From assembly GCA_947442105.1 (NCBI GenBank), contig CANEVH010000011.1, forward strand, positions 17,524 to 81,523: a stretch of 64,000 nt of DNA. Direction: 5' to 3'. This DNA comes from Comamonadaceae bacterium (GTDB lineage Bacteria > Pseudomonadota > Gammaproteobacteria > Burkholderiales > Burkholderiaceae_C). This document shows, piece by piece, positions 1 through 8,928 of the stretch. Under the pieces are notes generated by a model. The model was not told the DNA's origin. It saw only the letters and a list, made by a program, of their open reading frames with translations, and did not search any database. The position numbers were made by a program, and so were the translations under genes. Every line of letters begins with the position of its first letter. Within the stretch, counting starts at the first letter, position 1.

Positions 1-2946
1 GATGACATCAATAACCCGATCACCGGCTTCGTGGGTAGTAGCAACTTGACCTTGTCGGGGCTGTCCAAACAAGGCGAACTCAATGTGGATGTGCTGGACC
101 ATTTGGCTACGGACAAGCTCACACGGTGGTTCGACGCCCGTTGGGGCGACCGTTGGGCGCTGGACGTGTCTGAAGACCTTGCCACCATCATCGAGACCAG
201 TTGGGCGCGTGAAGACACCATTCCCCCGCACCACATCTACCTGAGCATGGCCTACCACCTGAGCACCGAGGCGCGTGCCGGCTTAAGCCAGTTCCGCCTG
301 CCGGGGCGCTTTGAACAAGAGCTGTTCGAGTTTCAAAAGAGCGCGGTCAAAATTGCAGCGCGGCATCTGCACCGCCGTGGCGGGGTGATGATTGGCGATG
401 TGGTGGGCCTGGGCAAAACCATCATGGCCACCGCACTGGCGCGCATGTTTGAAGACGATATGGGCTATGAAACCCTCATCATCTGCCCCAAAAATCTGGA
501 GACCATGTGGGAGGGCTACCGCACGGGCTACGGCTTGCGTGGCATGGTGTTGCCCGTGTCACAGGTCACCAAAAAGCTGCCCGACCTTAAGCGCTACCGC
601 TTGGTGCTCATCGACGAAAGCCACAACCTGCGCAACCGCGAAGGCCGCCGCTACAAAGCCATTGCGGACTACATCAAGAGCTGTGATGCCAAAGTCATCT
701 TGCTCACCGCCACGCCTTACAACAAGACCAAGAGCGACCTGTCATCCCAACTGCGCTTGTTTATTGACGAGCGGGCCAATATTGGCATCCGGCCAGAGCG
801 CTTCATGCGCAAGAACGCCATGAGCGAAGCCGAGTTCGAACGCAAGCACCAATGCAAAGTCAATTCCATACTTGCCATAGAAAAGAGCGACGAGTTTGAC
901 GATTGGCGCGAGCTCATTCGCCTCTACATGGTGCGCCGCACGCGCAGCTTCATCGTTCAGCACTACACGGCTGCCGACGACAAGGGCAGGCGCTACATCA
1001 CGGGCAAAGACGACGAAAAGCGCTATTTCCCTGTGCGCAAACCGGTGTCGCTCACCTTTGCCGTCAACGACGCGGACCCGGCGGACCGCTACGCCCATCT
1101 TTACTCGCCCCACGTGGTGGACCAAATCAACGCGCTCCACGTACCACGCTACGGCTTGGGCTTGTACCTTGATCCCACCGCTGAGAAAACCGCTTCCCCC
1201 GCCGAACGCAAGCACATTGAAAACCTGGGACGCGCGGGCAAGCGCTTGATGGGGTTTTGCCGAACCAACCTGTTCAAGCGACTCGAATCAAGCGGCTTTT
1301 CTTTTTTGCAGTCGATAGACCGGCATATTCTGCGCAACCAGATCTACTTGTACGCCATTGAAAACGGGCTGGACTTGCCAGTGGGAGTTTTAGACGCAGG
1401 CCTGCTGGACTTGGAGCGCGTGGACGAAGATGCCGACGGCATGGAAGGCGACCAAGAAGACCTGCTGGACGGCCTGGTAGACGCTGTACCGCAGCTTGAC
1501 GCGGTGCCCGACGCCCTGGCGCGGGCCAAGGCGGTGTACGAACAATACGCCGGGCCATTCAAAAAGCGCTTCAAGTGGATTCGACCCAGTCTATTTAAGG
1601 CTGGCTTGGCGCAAGACCTTGCCCAAGACACCCAAGCACTGCGTGAACTGCTGGCCCACCAAGGCCCCTGGGAGGCCGCCAAGGACCACAAGCTACAAGC
1701 CTTTTTGCAACTGGTGACAAAAACCCATGGCAAAGACAAGGTGCTGCTGTTCACCCAATTTGCCGACACCGCTCGCTACCTGGCGCGTGAGGCCCGCGCC
1801 GCAGGCATCACCCATGTGGAGGTGGCCACGGGTGCCAGCATAGACCCCTACGCGCTGGCATGCCGCTTTTCGCCAAGGTCTAACCAAAAGACAGTGGCTA
1901 AGGCGGACGAGGTACGGGTGTTGATTTGTACCGACGTCTTGTCCGAAGGGCAAAACCTGCAAGACAGCAATGTGGTGGTGAACTTCGACCTGCCCTGGGC
2001 CATCATCCGGCTCATTCAACGCGCCGGCCGCGTAGACCGCATTGGCCAAAAGGCCGAAGAGATTTTTTGCTACTCAATCCTGCCCGCCGAGGGCGTGGAG
2101 CAACTGATTCAGTTGCGCTCGCGTATCCGCCAGCGCTTACAAGAGAACGCCGAAGTGGTGGGCACCGACGAAGCATTTTTTGACGACGAAGAAGCCAGCA
2201 CCATACGCCACCTCTACACCGAACAACAAGGCGTGCTGGACGACGCGGACGATGAAGTGGACCTGGCCTCCTACGCCTGGCAAGTGTGGAAGCAAGCCAC
2301 CCAAGACAACCCGGAGCTAGCCCGCGCCATAGAGGCTTTGCCCCCTGTGGTGTACAGCGCCAAAAGCTTTAGCCTAGACAGTGCGCGCTTTGCGCAGCTA
2401 GGCCTTGATGCGGCCAAAGGCGGCGCGCTGGTGTACGTAAAGTCCCCCGAAGGCAACGACCACTTGGCGTGGGTGGGGCCTAACGGCAAGACGGTGACCG
2501 AATCCCAATTCACTGTGCTGCGCGCAGCCGAGTGCGCGCCCGGCACTCCCGCAGTGGCCCGAGCCGACCACCACCACGACTGGGTGGCCGTTGGCCTGCA
2601 ACTGGCAGCCAGCCAAGACAAGGCCGTAGGCGGAGGCTTGGGCCGCCCCAGCAGCCCGCGCAGGCGCGCCTATGAACGCCTCAAACCCTACGCCACGGCG
2701 CAATTGAAAACCCTGTTCCGCGACGACGAGCTAGAGCGCGCCTTGGACGACATGTACCAACGCCCCCTGCTCGAAACCGCCGCCGACATGCTCAACCGCC
2801 TGATGCGCGGCGGCGTAAATGACGACGAACTGGCGCAAGCAGTCAAGTCCTTGCGTGAAGACGGGCGCCTGACCTACACCGAAGACGACACCGCCTTGCG
2901 CGAGCCGCGCGTGGTGTGCTCCATGGGCTTGGTGCCAGCTGCCTAA
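1..2946 (+). CDS. PLD-domain/SNF2-type DEAD-like helicase, 5' end outside window
   Basis: The reading frame is open from base 1, so the true start lies upstream; 981 residues are visible. The first residues carry GSSNLTLSGL (about 11-20), the second half of a phospholipase D-like motif. A superfamily 2 helicase core follows: Walker A GDVVGLGKT (about 140), Walker B box DESHN (about 205), motif III LLTATPYN, and C-terminal motifs SEGQNLQ and QRAGRVDRIGQ (about 675). This order is that of the PLD-plus-SNF2 helicases found in restriction and defence islands, thought to move along or remodel DNA. Its stop shares one base with the next start (TAATG), so it is translationally coupled to the AlbA_2 protein. 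The methylase downstream supports a defence role. Function is inferred from the family; the nuclease half of the PLD domain is outside the window. Confidence 0.88.
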   Translation, partial: DDINNPITGFVGSSNLTLSGLSKQGELNVDVLDHLATDKLTRWFDARWGDRWALDVSEDLATIIETSWAREDTIPPHHIYLSMAYHLSTEARAGLSQFRLPGRFEQELFEFQKSAVKIAARHLHRRGGVMIGDVVGLGKTIMATALARMFEDDMGYETLIICPKNLETMWEGYRTGYGLRGMVLPVSQVTKKLPDLKRYRLVLIDESHNLRNREGRRYKAIADYIKSCDAKVILLTATPYNKTKSDLSSQLRLFIDERANIGIRPERFMRKNAMSEAEFERKHQCKVNSILAIEKSDEFDDWRELIRLYMVRRTRSFIVQHYTAADDKGRRYITGKDDEKRYFPVRKPVSLTFAVNDADPADRYAHLYSPHVVDQINALHVPRYGLGLYLDPTAEKTASPAERKHIENLGRAGKRLMGFCRTNLFKRLESSGFSFLQSIDRHILRNQIYLYAIENGLDLPVGVLDAGLLDLERVDEDADGMEGDQEDLLDGLVDAVPQLDAVPDALARAKAVYEQYAGPFKKRFKWIRPSLFKAGLAQDLAQDTQALRELLAHQGPWEAAKDHKLQAFLQLVTKTHGKDKVLLFTQFADTARYLAREARAAGITHVEVATGASIDPYALACRFSPRSNQKTVAKADEVRVLICTDVLSEGQNLQDSNVVVNFDLPWAIIRLIQRAGRVDRIGQKAEEIFCYSILPAEGVEQLIQLRSRIRQRLQENAEVVGTDEAFFDDEEASTIRHLYTEQQGVLDDADDEVDLASYAWQVWKQATQDNPELARAIEALPPVVYSAKSFSLDSARFAQLGLDAAKGGALVYVKSPEGNDHLAWVGPNGKTVTESQFTVLRAAECAPGTPAVARADHHHDWVAVGLQLAASQDKAVGGGLGRPSSPRRRAYERLKPYATAQLKTLFRDDELERALDDMYQRPLLETAADMLNRLMRGGVNDDELAQAVKSLREDGRLTYTEDDTALREPRVVCSMGLVPAA

Positions 2947-4625
2947 TGCCTATGTCGCAGCACACCATTCCGTCAGCAGAAACACTGGAAGTCGAGTTCA
3001 AAAGCGACCGCGATTGCCTGAATGATGACGACCTGATCGAAGCACTTATCTGCCTCGCCAATGCCAACGGCGGCACCTTGTATTTAGGGGTGGAAAACGA
3101 TGGCAGCGTCACCGGCCTGCATACCACCCGCCCGGCCAGTATTGCAGGGCTGGCCGCGCTGGTTGCGAACCGCACCGTGCCGCGCTTGCAAGTGCAGGTG
3201 CAAGAGATCCACACGCCGTCAGGCCGCGTCGCCGCCATGGCAGTGCCGCAGTGCTCGGACATCATTGCCCGATCCGACGGCTTGGTAAAGCGCCGCCGCA
3301 TCGGCGGCAAGGGCCAACCCGAGTGCGTGCCCTTCTTGCCCAGCGAATACACCAGCCGCCGCGCCGACTTCCGCTTGGTGGACATGTCAGCCGAGCCGGT
3401 GGCCGATGCCACCCTCGCCGACTTTGACCCCCTGCAACGTGCGCGCCTGCGCTCCATCATTGCCAACAACCCTCGCAGCGACAAGTCCTTGGTGGGGCTG
3501 AACGATGAACAGTTAGACGGCGCGCTCTCCCTCACCATCACACGCGCTGGCGTGCGCCAGCCCACCTTGCTGGGCCTGTTGCTGATCGGCAGCACCGACA
3601 GCTTGCGCCGCCTGGTGCCCACGCACGAGGTGTTGTTTCAGGTGCTTGATGGGACCCAAGTCAAGGTAAACGAAGGCTCTCGTGCCGCGCTGATTGAAGT
3701 GGTGGAGTGGCTGGACTTGCTCTCACGCGGCGTCAATACCGAGCAAGAATTTAACGAAGGGCTGTTCCGCATCGGCATAGCCCGGGTGGAAGTAGACGCC
3801 CTGCGTGAAGCCATCAATAACGCACTCGTCCACCGCGACTACGCCCGCCGTGGCCCGGTGCGCGTGTGCTGGCAAAAGAACGAGCTCATCATCAGCAACC
3901 CCGGCGGCTTTGTAGATGGCGTGAGCCTGGCGAACCTGCTGACCACCGAACCCCGCCCGCGCAACCCCGCGCTGGCCGACGCCTTTAAGCGCTTAGGCCT
4001 GGTGGACCGCACAGGCCGCGGTGTGGACATGATCTACACCAGCATGCTGCGCTTTGGCCGCCCCGCGCCCGACTATGCGCAGTCCATGGCCGATCTGGTC
4101 AAGCTCAGCATCAGCACCGAGCCCGCCGACTTGGCCTTTGTGCGCATGGTGCTTCAAGAAGAGGCGCGCCAGAAGAGCGCCTTACCGGTAGAAACCCTGT
4201 TGGTGCTGACGGCTCTGCGCGAAGCGCGTCGGCTCAGCGCAGCCGACATTGCTGTGCAACTGCAATGCAGTGCGCCCCAAGCGACGGGTTTGATGGAGGC
4301 CTTGGCAGAAAGTGGATTGGTGCGTGCCCACAGCAGCGGCAGAAGTCGACAATTTACGCTGAGCCCGGCGGTCTACCGCACTCTGGGGCAAAAGGCTGAA
4401 TACGTACGACAAGCGGCGTTTGAGCCAATACAACGCGTACAAATGATCAAAAACTACCTCAAAGAAAATGGCCAGATTCGCCGCCAGGACGCGGCCGACC
4501 TGTGCCAACTGGCACCCCGCGAGGCTGGCGCCGTGCTGGAGCGCATGGTCAAAAACGGTGAAATAGTGCTCCACGGCGTACGCAAAACCGCCTATTACAC
4601 CCTGCCACCCAAGAGCACGGTTTAA
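2946..4625 (+). CDS. AlbA_2 (Schlafen-type) DNA-binding / HATPase-domain winged-helix protein
   Basis: A 559-residue protein. The N-terminus has the AlbA_2 signature EFKSDRD then LANANGGTLYLGVENDG (about 15-55). The middle has the HATPase_c_4 (RecG-like C-terminal) pattern REAINNALVHRDY (about 288-300) followed by NPGGF and RTGRGVDMIY. The last 180 residues look like tandem winged-helix domains (a helix set near 420-470 and another near 505-555). Such proteins are usually annotated as ATP-binding transcriptional regulators and often sit in restriction or phage-defence operons. The start at 2946 is chosen because TAATG joins it to the helicase stop; an ATG six bases later is also possible. Role by inference: regulator of the island, perhaps acting at the 10-bp repeats right after its stop. 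Confidence 0.82.
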   Translation: MPMSQHTIPSAETLEVEFKSDRDCLNDDDLIEALICLANANGGTLYLGVENDGSVTGLHTTRPASIAGLAALVANRTVPRLQVQVQEIHTPSGRVAAMAVPQCSDIIARSDGLVKRRRIGGKGQPECVPFLPSEYTSRRADFRLVDMSAEPVADATLADFDPLQRARLRSIIANNPRSDKSLVGLNDEQLDGALSLTITRAGVRQPTLLGLLLIGSTDSLRRLVPTHEVLFQVLDGTQVKVNEGSRAALIEVVEWLDLLSRGVNTEQEFNEGLFRIGIARVEVDALREAINNALVHRDYARRGPVRVCWQKNELIISNPGGFVDGVSLANLLTTEPRPRNPALADAFKRLGLVDRTGRGVDMIYTSMLRFGRPAPDYAQSMADLVKLSISTEPADLAFVRMVLQEEARQKSALPVETLLVLTALREARRLSAADIAVQLQCSAPQATGLMEALAESGLVRAHSSGRSRQFTLSPAVYRTLGQKAEYVRQAAFEPIQRVQMIKNYLKENGQIRRQDAADLCQLAPREAGAVLERMVKNGEIVLHGVRKTAYYTLPPKSTV

Positions 4626-4630
4626 GCGGT

Positions 4631-4658
4631 TTATGACGCTTTATGACGCTTTATGACG
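4631..4658 (+). repeat. 10-bp direct repeats TTATGACGCT
   Basis: Two full copies of TTATGACGCT (4631, 4641) and an eight-base third (4651) lie head to tail, six bases after the stop of the AlbA_2 gene. A nine-base copy TTATGACGC recurs at 4715. The 10-bp period equals one helical turn, as expected for a regulator-binding array upstream of the methylase. Binding by the AlbA_2/winged-helix protein is only an inference. Confidence 0.8.
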
Positions 4659-4703
4659 GCGCACTCGTTTGTAAGTTATTGAAAAATAAGGAGATTTATA
4701 AAA

Positions 4704-4754
4704 ATGTCGATAACTTATGACGCAAGCCACCCGCACCGGCAAAAAGGTCAATGA
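4704..4754 (+). CDS. 16-codon leader ORF coupled to the methylase
   Basis: An ATG at 4704 lies 10 bases after a strong ribosome site AAGGAG (4688-4693) and opens a 16-codon frame, MSITYDASHPHRQKGQ, ending in TGA at 4752-4754. That stop overlaps the methylase start in an ATGA arrangement at 4751. The methylase itself has only a weak site in front of it (AAAGGT). The arrangement suggests that ribosomes load on the leader and re-initiate on the methylase, which would keep its output low or conditional. No homology is recognised and no attenuator hairpin was worked out. The peptide may have no function of its own. Confidence 0.5.
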   Translation: MSITYDASHPHRQKGQ

Positions 4755-7700
4755 TGGCCAAACTCGACTTCCCCGCCTTTGAAAAGCACCTCGCCGCCTT
4801 CGACTTTGTTCGCCTGTTCATCGACATGCTGGGCTGGAACCGCGCCAGTGCGCAGGCAAGTTGGAGTGACGACGCAGCAGGCGAAACCACCTTCGCCCGC
4901 CGCACCGTGGCAGAGTTGGGCGGCGTGGTCGCCATCCAGGTGGTGATGGACGCGGGCTGGCCCGACGAGCAGCAGCGCATGCGCGTGTGGAAGCACATTG
5001 CCAGCAGCCACGCCGAAAACCTACTCATCTTCACCGACCAAAGAAGCGGCGCCGGCATGAGCCAGTGGTACTGGGTAAAGCGCGACAAACACCCCGACAC
5101 CGGCAAACCCCGCCTCACATCGCGCCGCCACGAATACTTCAAAGGCCAGCCCGTCGATCTGTTTGCCAGCAAGCTCCAAGCCATGGTGGTGGAGCTGTCT
5201 GAGCTGGACGCATCCGGTCGCCTGCCCGTGCTGGAGGCCGCGCGCCGCATAGCCGCTGCGCTGGACGTCGAGAAAACCACCAAAAAATTCTTTGCCGCCT
5301 ACCAGCAGCAGCACCTGGCGCTGCTGGAGCACATCCACGGCATTGACAACGAGCGCGACAAACGCTGGTACGCCAGCGTGCTGCTCAACCGCCTGATGTT
5401 TGTCTGGTTTTTGCAGAAAAAAGGCTTTTTGCAAGACCAAACTGGCAGCCCGCGCTTTGACTACCTGCGCGAGCAGCTACACCACAGCGCGCAACGCGGC
5501 GACAACCGTTTCTATGGCGAGTTTTTGGCCGCCCTGTTTTTTGAAGCCTTTGCCAAGCCCGAGGCCGACCGCAGCCCCGCCGCCTTGGCGCTGACCGGGC
5601 GCATCCCCTACCTCAACGGCGGCTTGTTTTTGCCCCACAAGCTGGAGCTGGACGCCGACCACGCCCTGCGCCTTGGCAAAACTTTGCATGTGGCAGACGC
5701 CGCCTTCAAAGGCGTCTTTGAGCTGTTTGCCAGCTTCACCTGGCACCTGGACGACACGCCCGGCGGCGATGCAGACGAGATCAACCCCGACGTGCTGGGC
5801 TACATTTTTGAGAAATACATCAACCAAAAAGCCTTTGGCGCCTACTACACCCGGCCCGAGATCACCAGCTATCTGGCCGACCGCAGCATCCACCAGCTCA
5901 TTTTGGAGCGCGTGTACGAGCCCGCCATGCCCGAGTTGGGCCTCAAAGAAATCAAGTTCGCCACCGTGTCCGACCTGCTGGCCCGCATGGACGCACGCAC
6001 CGCGCTCAAGCTGGTCAACACGGTGCTGCCCAGCATCACCATCCTGGACCCGGCGGTGGGCTCGGGCGCGTTTTTGGTGGCCGCGCTCAAAAGTCTCATC
6101 AACGTCTACTACGCCGTGGTGGGCCGCGCCGAACTGGGTGCCAGCGCCGAGCTGGACAAGTGGCTCAAAGCCATCAGAAAAAACCACACCAGTGTGGGCT
6201 ACTACATCAAACGCCGCATCGTCACCGACAACCTGCACGGCGTGGACATCATGGAAGAGGCCTGCGAAATCGCCAAACTGCGCCTGTTTTTGTCCATGGT
6301 GGCCAGCGTGCGCCGGGTGGAAGACCTGGAACCCCTGCCCAATATCGACTTCAACATCTTGCCCGGCAACTCGCTGGTGGGGCTGATGCGGGTGGACGCT
6401 CAGCACTTTGATCGCAAAAACACAGCCATGACACAAATGAGCCTGTTTGCAGAAACGCAGGCTCGCTCATTCACACAACTCTTAGTCGAAAAAAATCGTC
6501 AGCTTGATACCTATCGCCACCACGCTGACCGACTTGGGAAGACGGTTGATTTGAGAGGCCTGCGAGACGGAATTGATGCAGAGATGCGCAGCGCCAATGT
6601 CGTGATGAACGAAATGCTGAGGGACGAATTTGAGAAATACGGTATCAAGTTTGAACAGGCCACATGGGATGCTGCAAAAAGAACCCTTGGCAAACCCAAA
6701 AAGCGGCTCGTTGAGCGGGCGGATATTGATGCACAAACCCCTTTCCACTGGGGCTATGTGTTTGACGACATTGTGCAAAAGCGCGGCGGCTTTGACATTA
6801 TTTTGGCCAACCCGCCGTGGGAAGTGTTCAAGCCCCAGGCCAAAGAGTTTTTTGCCGAGTATTCCGACGTGGTCAGCAAAAACAAAATGACCATCAAAGA
6901 GTTTGAAAAAGAACAAGCCACCCTGCTGCAAAACGCCGAAGTGCGCGCGGCGTGGCTGGCGTATGAGAGCCGGTTTCCGCACATGAGCCAGTGGTTTCGC
7001 GCCGCACCCGAGTTCAAGCACCAAAGCGCCGTGGTGGGCGGCAAAAAAACGGGCAGCGACATCAACCTCTACAAACTGTTTGTGGAGCGCAGCTTTCACC
7101 TGCTGCGCGCGGGCGGCCACTGCGGCATCGTTATTCCCAGCGGCATTTACACCGATCTGGGGGCCAAGGGCCTGCGCGATTTGCTGTTTGGTCAGACGCA
7201 GATTGAGGGCCTGTTTTGCTTTGAAAACCGCAAAGAGATTTTTGAAGGCGTACACCGCAGCTTCAAGTTCGTCGTACTCACCTTTCAAAAAGCTTCCACA
7301 GCCCGCTTGCAAACGGCAGGCGAGCGCAACGCCAGTGCCCCGCCCGACGACCTGCTGGCCGCGCAGGCCGTAGAAGCGCAAGGCGGCGCCACCGGCACCG
7401 CGCGATTTCCGGCGGCCTTTATGCGGCACGACGTGGCCGATCTAGACCACTTTCCGCACGAGGGCGCGCTGTGGCTGGAGGTAGAACTCATCAAGCGCCT
7501 GTCACCCGACAGCCATTCGGTGATGGAATTTAAGCAGATCAGCGAATTGGGCATTGCCGAGAAGCTGACGAAATTCACCCCACTCGGAAAGTGGGGCAAG
7601 GGCGATCCCCTATCGATTTCACGTGAATTTATGTCTTCGGAAGATCACCCCTTGTTCAACCACGACGGCCAAGGCCTGGTGGTTTGGGAGGGCAAGATGA

Positions 7701-8344
7701 TGGGCCAGTTTGATGGCCGGCTAGAAAAACCAAAGTGGTGGATTTCTGAAGAGAAATTCAAAACCACCCGGTTTTTCCCGCGTGACGACTGGCATCACTA
7801 CCGTATTGCAATTCGACGCATTGCACGCAACACGGACGAGCGAACACTTTTTTGCACCGTCCTGCCGCCGAACTCGGTCGTCGTGCATTCGCTGTTTGTA
7901 AATGTGGACAAGATACTTGATCCGCAAAGCAGCTTGTATCTGTGTGCCGCACTGAATTCGTTCGTCGTAGATTATTTCATTCGGCAGCAAGTGACTTCCA
8001 ACGTCAGCCAGTTTGCAATTCACCTACTTCCGGTGCCGAGACCTGTTGCAAGTGATGCTGCCTTTCGGACAGTTGTCAGCCGCGCCGCCCGCCTTATCTG
8101 CACCACCCCTGAGTTCGACGCCCTCGCCCTGTCCGTAGGCCTCACAGGCCACCAAGACGGCGCCACCGACCCCACCGAGCGCGCCAGACTCCGCGCCGAG
8201 CTAGACGGCCTGGTGGCCCACCTCTACGGCCTGAGCGAGGAAGAGTTCACCCACATTCTGGGCACTTTTCCGCTGGTGGCGCAGCCGGTGAAGGTGGCTG
8301 CGCACAATGCCTACCGCGATGTTGAACGAGGGTTAATCAAATGA
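4751..8344 (+). CDS. Eco57I-type class I DNA N6-adenine methylase (possible type IIG-like RM protein)
   Basis: A 1197-residue protein. SAM-binding motif I is ILDPAVGSGAFL (about 434), and catalytic motif IV is NPPWE (about 688), the NPPY/W type that methylates adenine N6. The N-terminal 180 residues are conserved in type but show no clear PD-(D/E)xK nuclease motif. Residues about 915-1105 would hold the target recognition domain; this part and residues 555-660 are visibly less GC-rich than the rest. The start is the first of two adjacent ATGs, overlapping the leader ORF stop; the second (4754) is equally possible. The stop overlaps the ATPase remnant (ATGA). With the helicase and AlbA_2 protein it forms a helicase-methylase defence locus. 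Whether it also cuts DNA cannot be read from the sequence. Confidence 0.87.
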   Translation: MMAKLDFPAFEKHLAAFDFVRLFIDMLGWNRASAQASWSDDAAGETTFARRTVAELGGVVAIQVVMDAGWPDEQQRMRVWKHIASSHAENLLIFTDQRSGAGMSQWYWVKRDKHPDTGKPRLTSRRHEYFKGQPVDLFASKLQAMVVELSELDASGRLPVLEAARRIAAALDVEKTTKKFFAAYQQQHLALLEHIHGIDNERDKRWYASVLLNRLMFVWFLQKKGFLQDQTGSPRFDYLREQLHHSAQRGDNRFYGEFLAALFFEAFAKPEADRSPAALALTGRIPYLNGGLFLPHKLELDADHALRLGKTLHVADAAFKGVFELFASFTWHLDDTPGGDADEINPDVLGYIFEKYINQKAFGAYYTRPEITSYLADRSIHQLILERVYEPAMPELGLKEIKFATVSDLLARMDARTALKLVNTVLPSITILDPAVGSGAFLVAALKSLINVYYAVVGRAELGASAELDKWLKAIRKNHTSVGYYIKRRIVTDNLHGVDIMEEACEIAKLRLFLSMVASVRRVEDLEPLPNIDFNILPGNSLVGLMRVDAQHFDRKNTAMTQMSLFAETQARSFTQLLVEKNRQLDTYRHHADRLGKTVDLRGLRDGIDAEMRSANVVMNEMLRDEFEKYGIKFEQATWDAAKRTLGKPKKRLVERADIDAQTPFHWGYVFDDIVQKRGGFDIILANPPWEVFKPQAKEFFAEYSDVVSKNKMTIKEFEKEQATLLQNAEVRAAWLAYESRFPHMSQWFRAAPEFKHQSAVVGGKKTGSDINLYKLFVERSFHLLRAGGHCGIVIPSGIYTDLGAKGLRDLLFGQTQIEGLFCFENRKEIFEGVHRSFKFVVLTFQKASTARLQTAGERNASAPPDDLLAAQAVEAQGGATGTARFPAAFMRHDVADLDHFPHEGALWLEVELIKRLSPDSHSVMEFKQISELGIAEKLTKFTPLGKWGKGDPLSISREFMSSEDHPLFNHDGQGLVVWEGKMMGQFDGRLEKPKWWISEEKFKTTRFFPRDDWHHYRIAIRRIARNTDERTLFCTVLPPNSVVVHSLFVNVDKILDPQSSLYLCAALNSFVVDYFIRQQVTSNVSQFAIHLLPVPRPVASDAAFRTVVSRAARLICTTPEFDALALSVGLTGHQDGATDPTERARLRAELDGLVAHLYGLSEEEFTHILGTFPLVAQPVKVAAHNAYRDVERGLIK

Positions 8345-8415
8345 TGCTGGATTCCATCAAGATCAAAAACTTCAAGGCTGTGCGCGACTCTGGCACGGTA
8401 GTACGCTCCATCTGA
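8341..8415 (+). pseudogene. Remnant of an AAA (RecF/OLD/SMC-like) ATPase gene, 24 codons
   Basis: An ATG overlapping the methylase stop (ATGA) begins MMLDSIKIKNFKAVRDSGTV, the typical opening of AAA-family ATPases of the RecF/OLD/SMC type (I-x-I-x-N-F-K-A/S), normally followed within about 20 residues by a Walker A loop. Here the frame runs on for only VRSI before a TGA at 8413. No Walker A or later ATPase sequence follows; a new gene starts 15 bases further on. The likely history is a deletion that removed nearly the whole ATPase gene and joined its 5' end to unrelated genes. The identification rests on about 20 residues and on the expected position after the methylase. Confidence 0.65.
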
Positions 8416-8430
8416 AGTGAAAGGTTCACC

Positions 8431-8928
8431 ATGGGCATAGAAACACTCAGCGATGAAAGAATAGTTCAGCTACTTGCTTTGCCAAAAAAGGTTGAAAACC
8501 CGCAGTCGCGCGAAAAAGCAGAAGGCAAGCACACGCGACGTGACTACCGCGTAGTCAGCAAAGACGGCGCGCACCGGTTCACTCTGTTTACCCGCCAAAG
8601 CACCAAAATTGCCAACGGGTTCAGCGCGGGCTTGCTGTGGCATGCCAAGTCTGGGGAGGATGTGATTTTGCTGCGATGCAATGGCAGCGACCACCCACAT
8701 CCCAATGTGCTGGAGCGCCAGCGGATTGAATACCGCTGTCATGTGCACCTGTTGACGGAGCGGTACCTACTGGCGAATCGGAAGGGGGAAGGGTTTGCTG
8801 AAGTTACAGAGGCCTACAACACCCTATCAGGTGCTTTGCACGAGTTGGTGCACAGGGCCAATATAGAGGGTTTAACGACCGATGCCGATGGACCGCAGAC
8901 CCCGGACCTATTTGGAGATTCAAAATGA
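8431..8928 (+). CDS. Small uncharacterised protein (DUF6978-like from memory)
   Basis: 165 residues with no signal peptide or membrane segment. The pattern is an N-terminal LSDERIVQLLALPKKV, a basic middle, a core with FSAGLLW and LLRCNG, a histidine-rich HPHPNVLE and HVHLLTERYL, and a C-terminal helical ALHELVHRANI. This resembles a family I recall as DUF6978, whose members often neighbour DUF1828 proteins; the assignment needs a profile search. ATG 8431 is preceded by AAAGG. Its stop overlaps the next start (ATGA), so the two are very likely co-translated partners. A two-component toxin/antitoxin or small defence pair is possible, but nothing in the sequence proves it. Confidence 0.6.
   Translation: MGIETLSDERIVQLLALPKKVENPQSREKAEGKHTRRDYRVVSKDGAHRFTLFTRQSTKIANGFSAGLLWHAKSGEDVILLRCNGSDHPHPNVLERQRIEYRCHVHLLTERYLLANRKGEGFAEVTEAYNTLSGALHELVHRANIEGLTTDADGPQTPDLFGDSK

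Noticed and set aside
1..8415. DISARM or BREX as the identity of the defence locus
   Set aside because: DISARM needs a DUF1998 protein (DrmB), and BREX needs PglZ, BrxC and BrxL; none is visible. The helicase and methylase alone are not enough for either, so the Hma-like label is preferred but still tentative.
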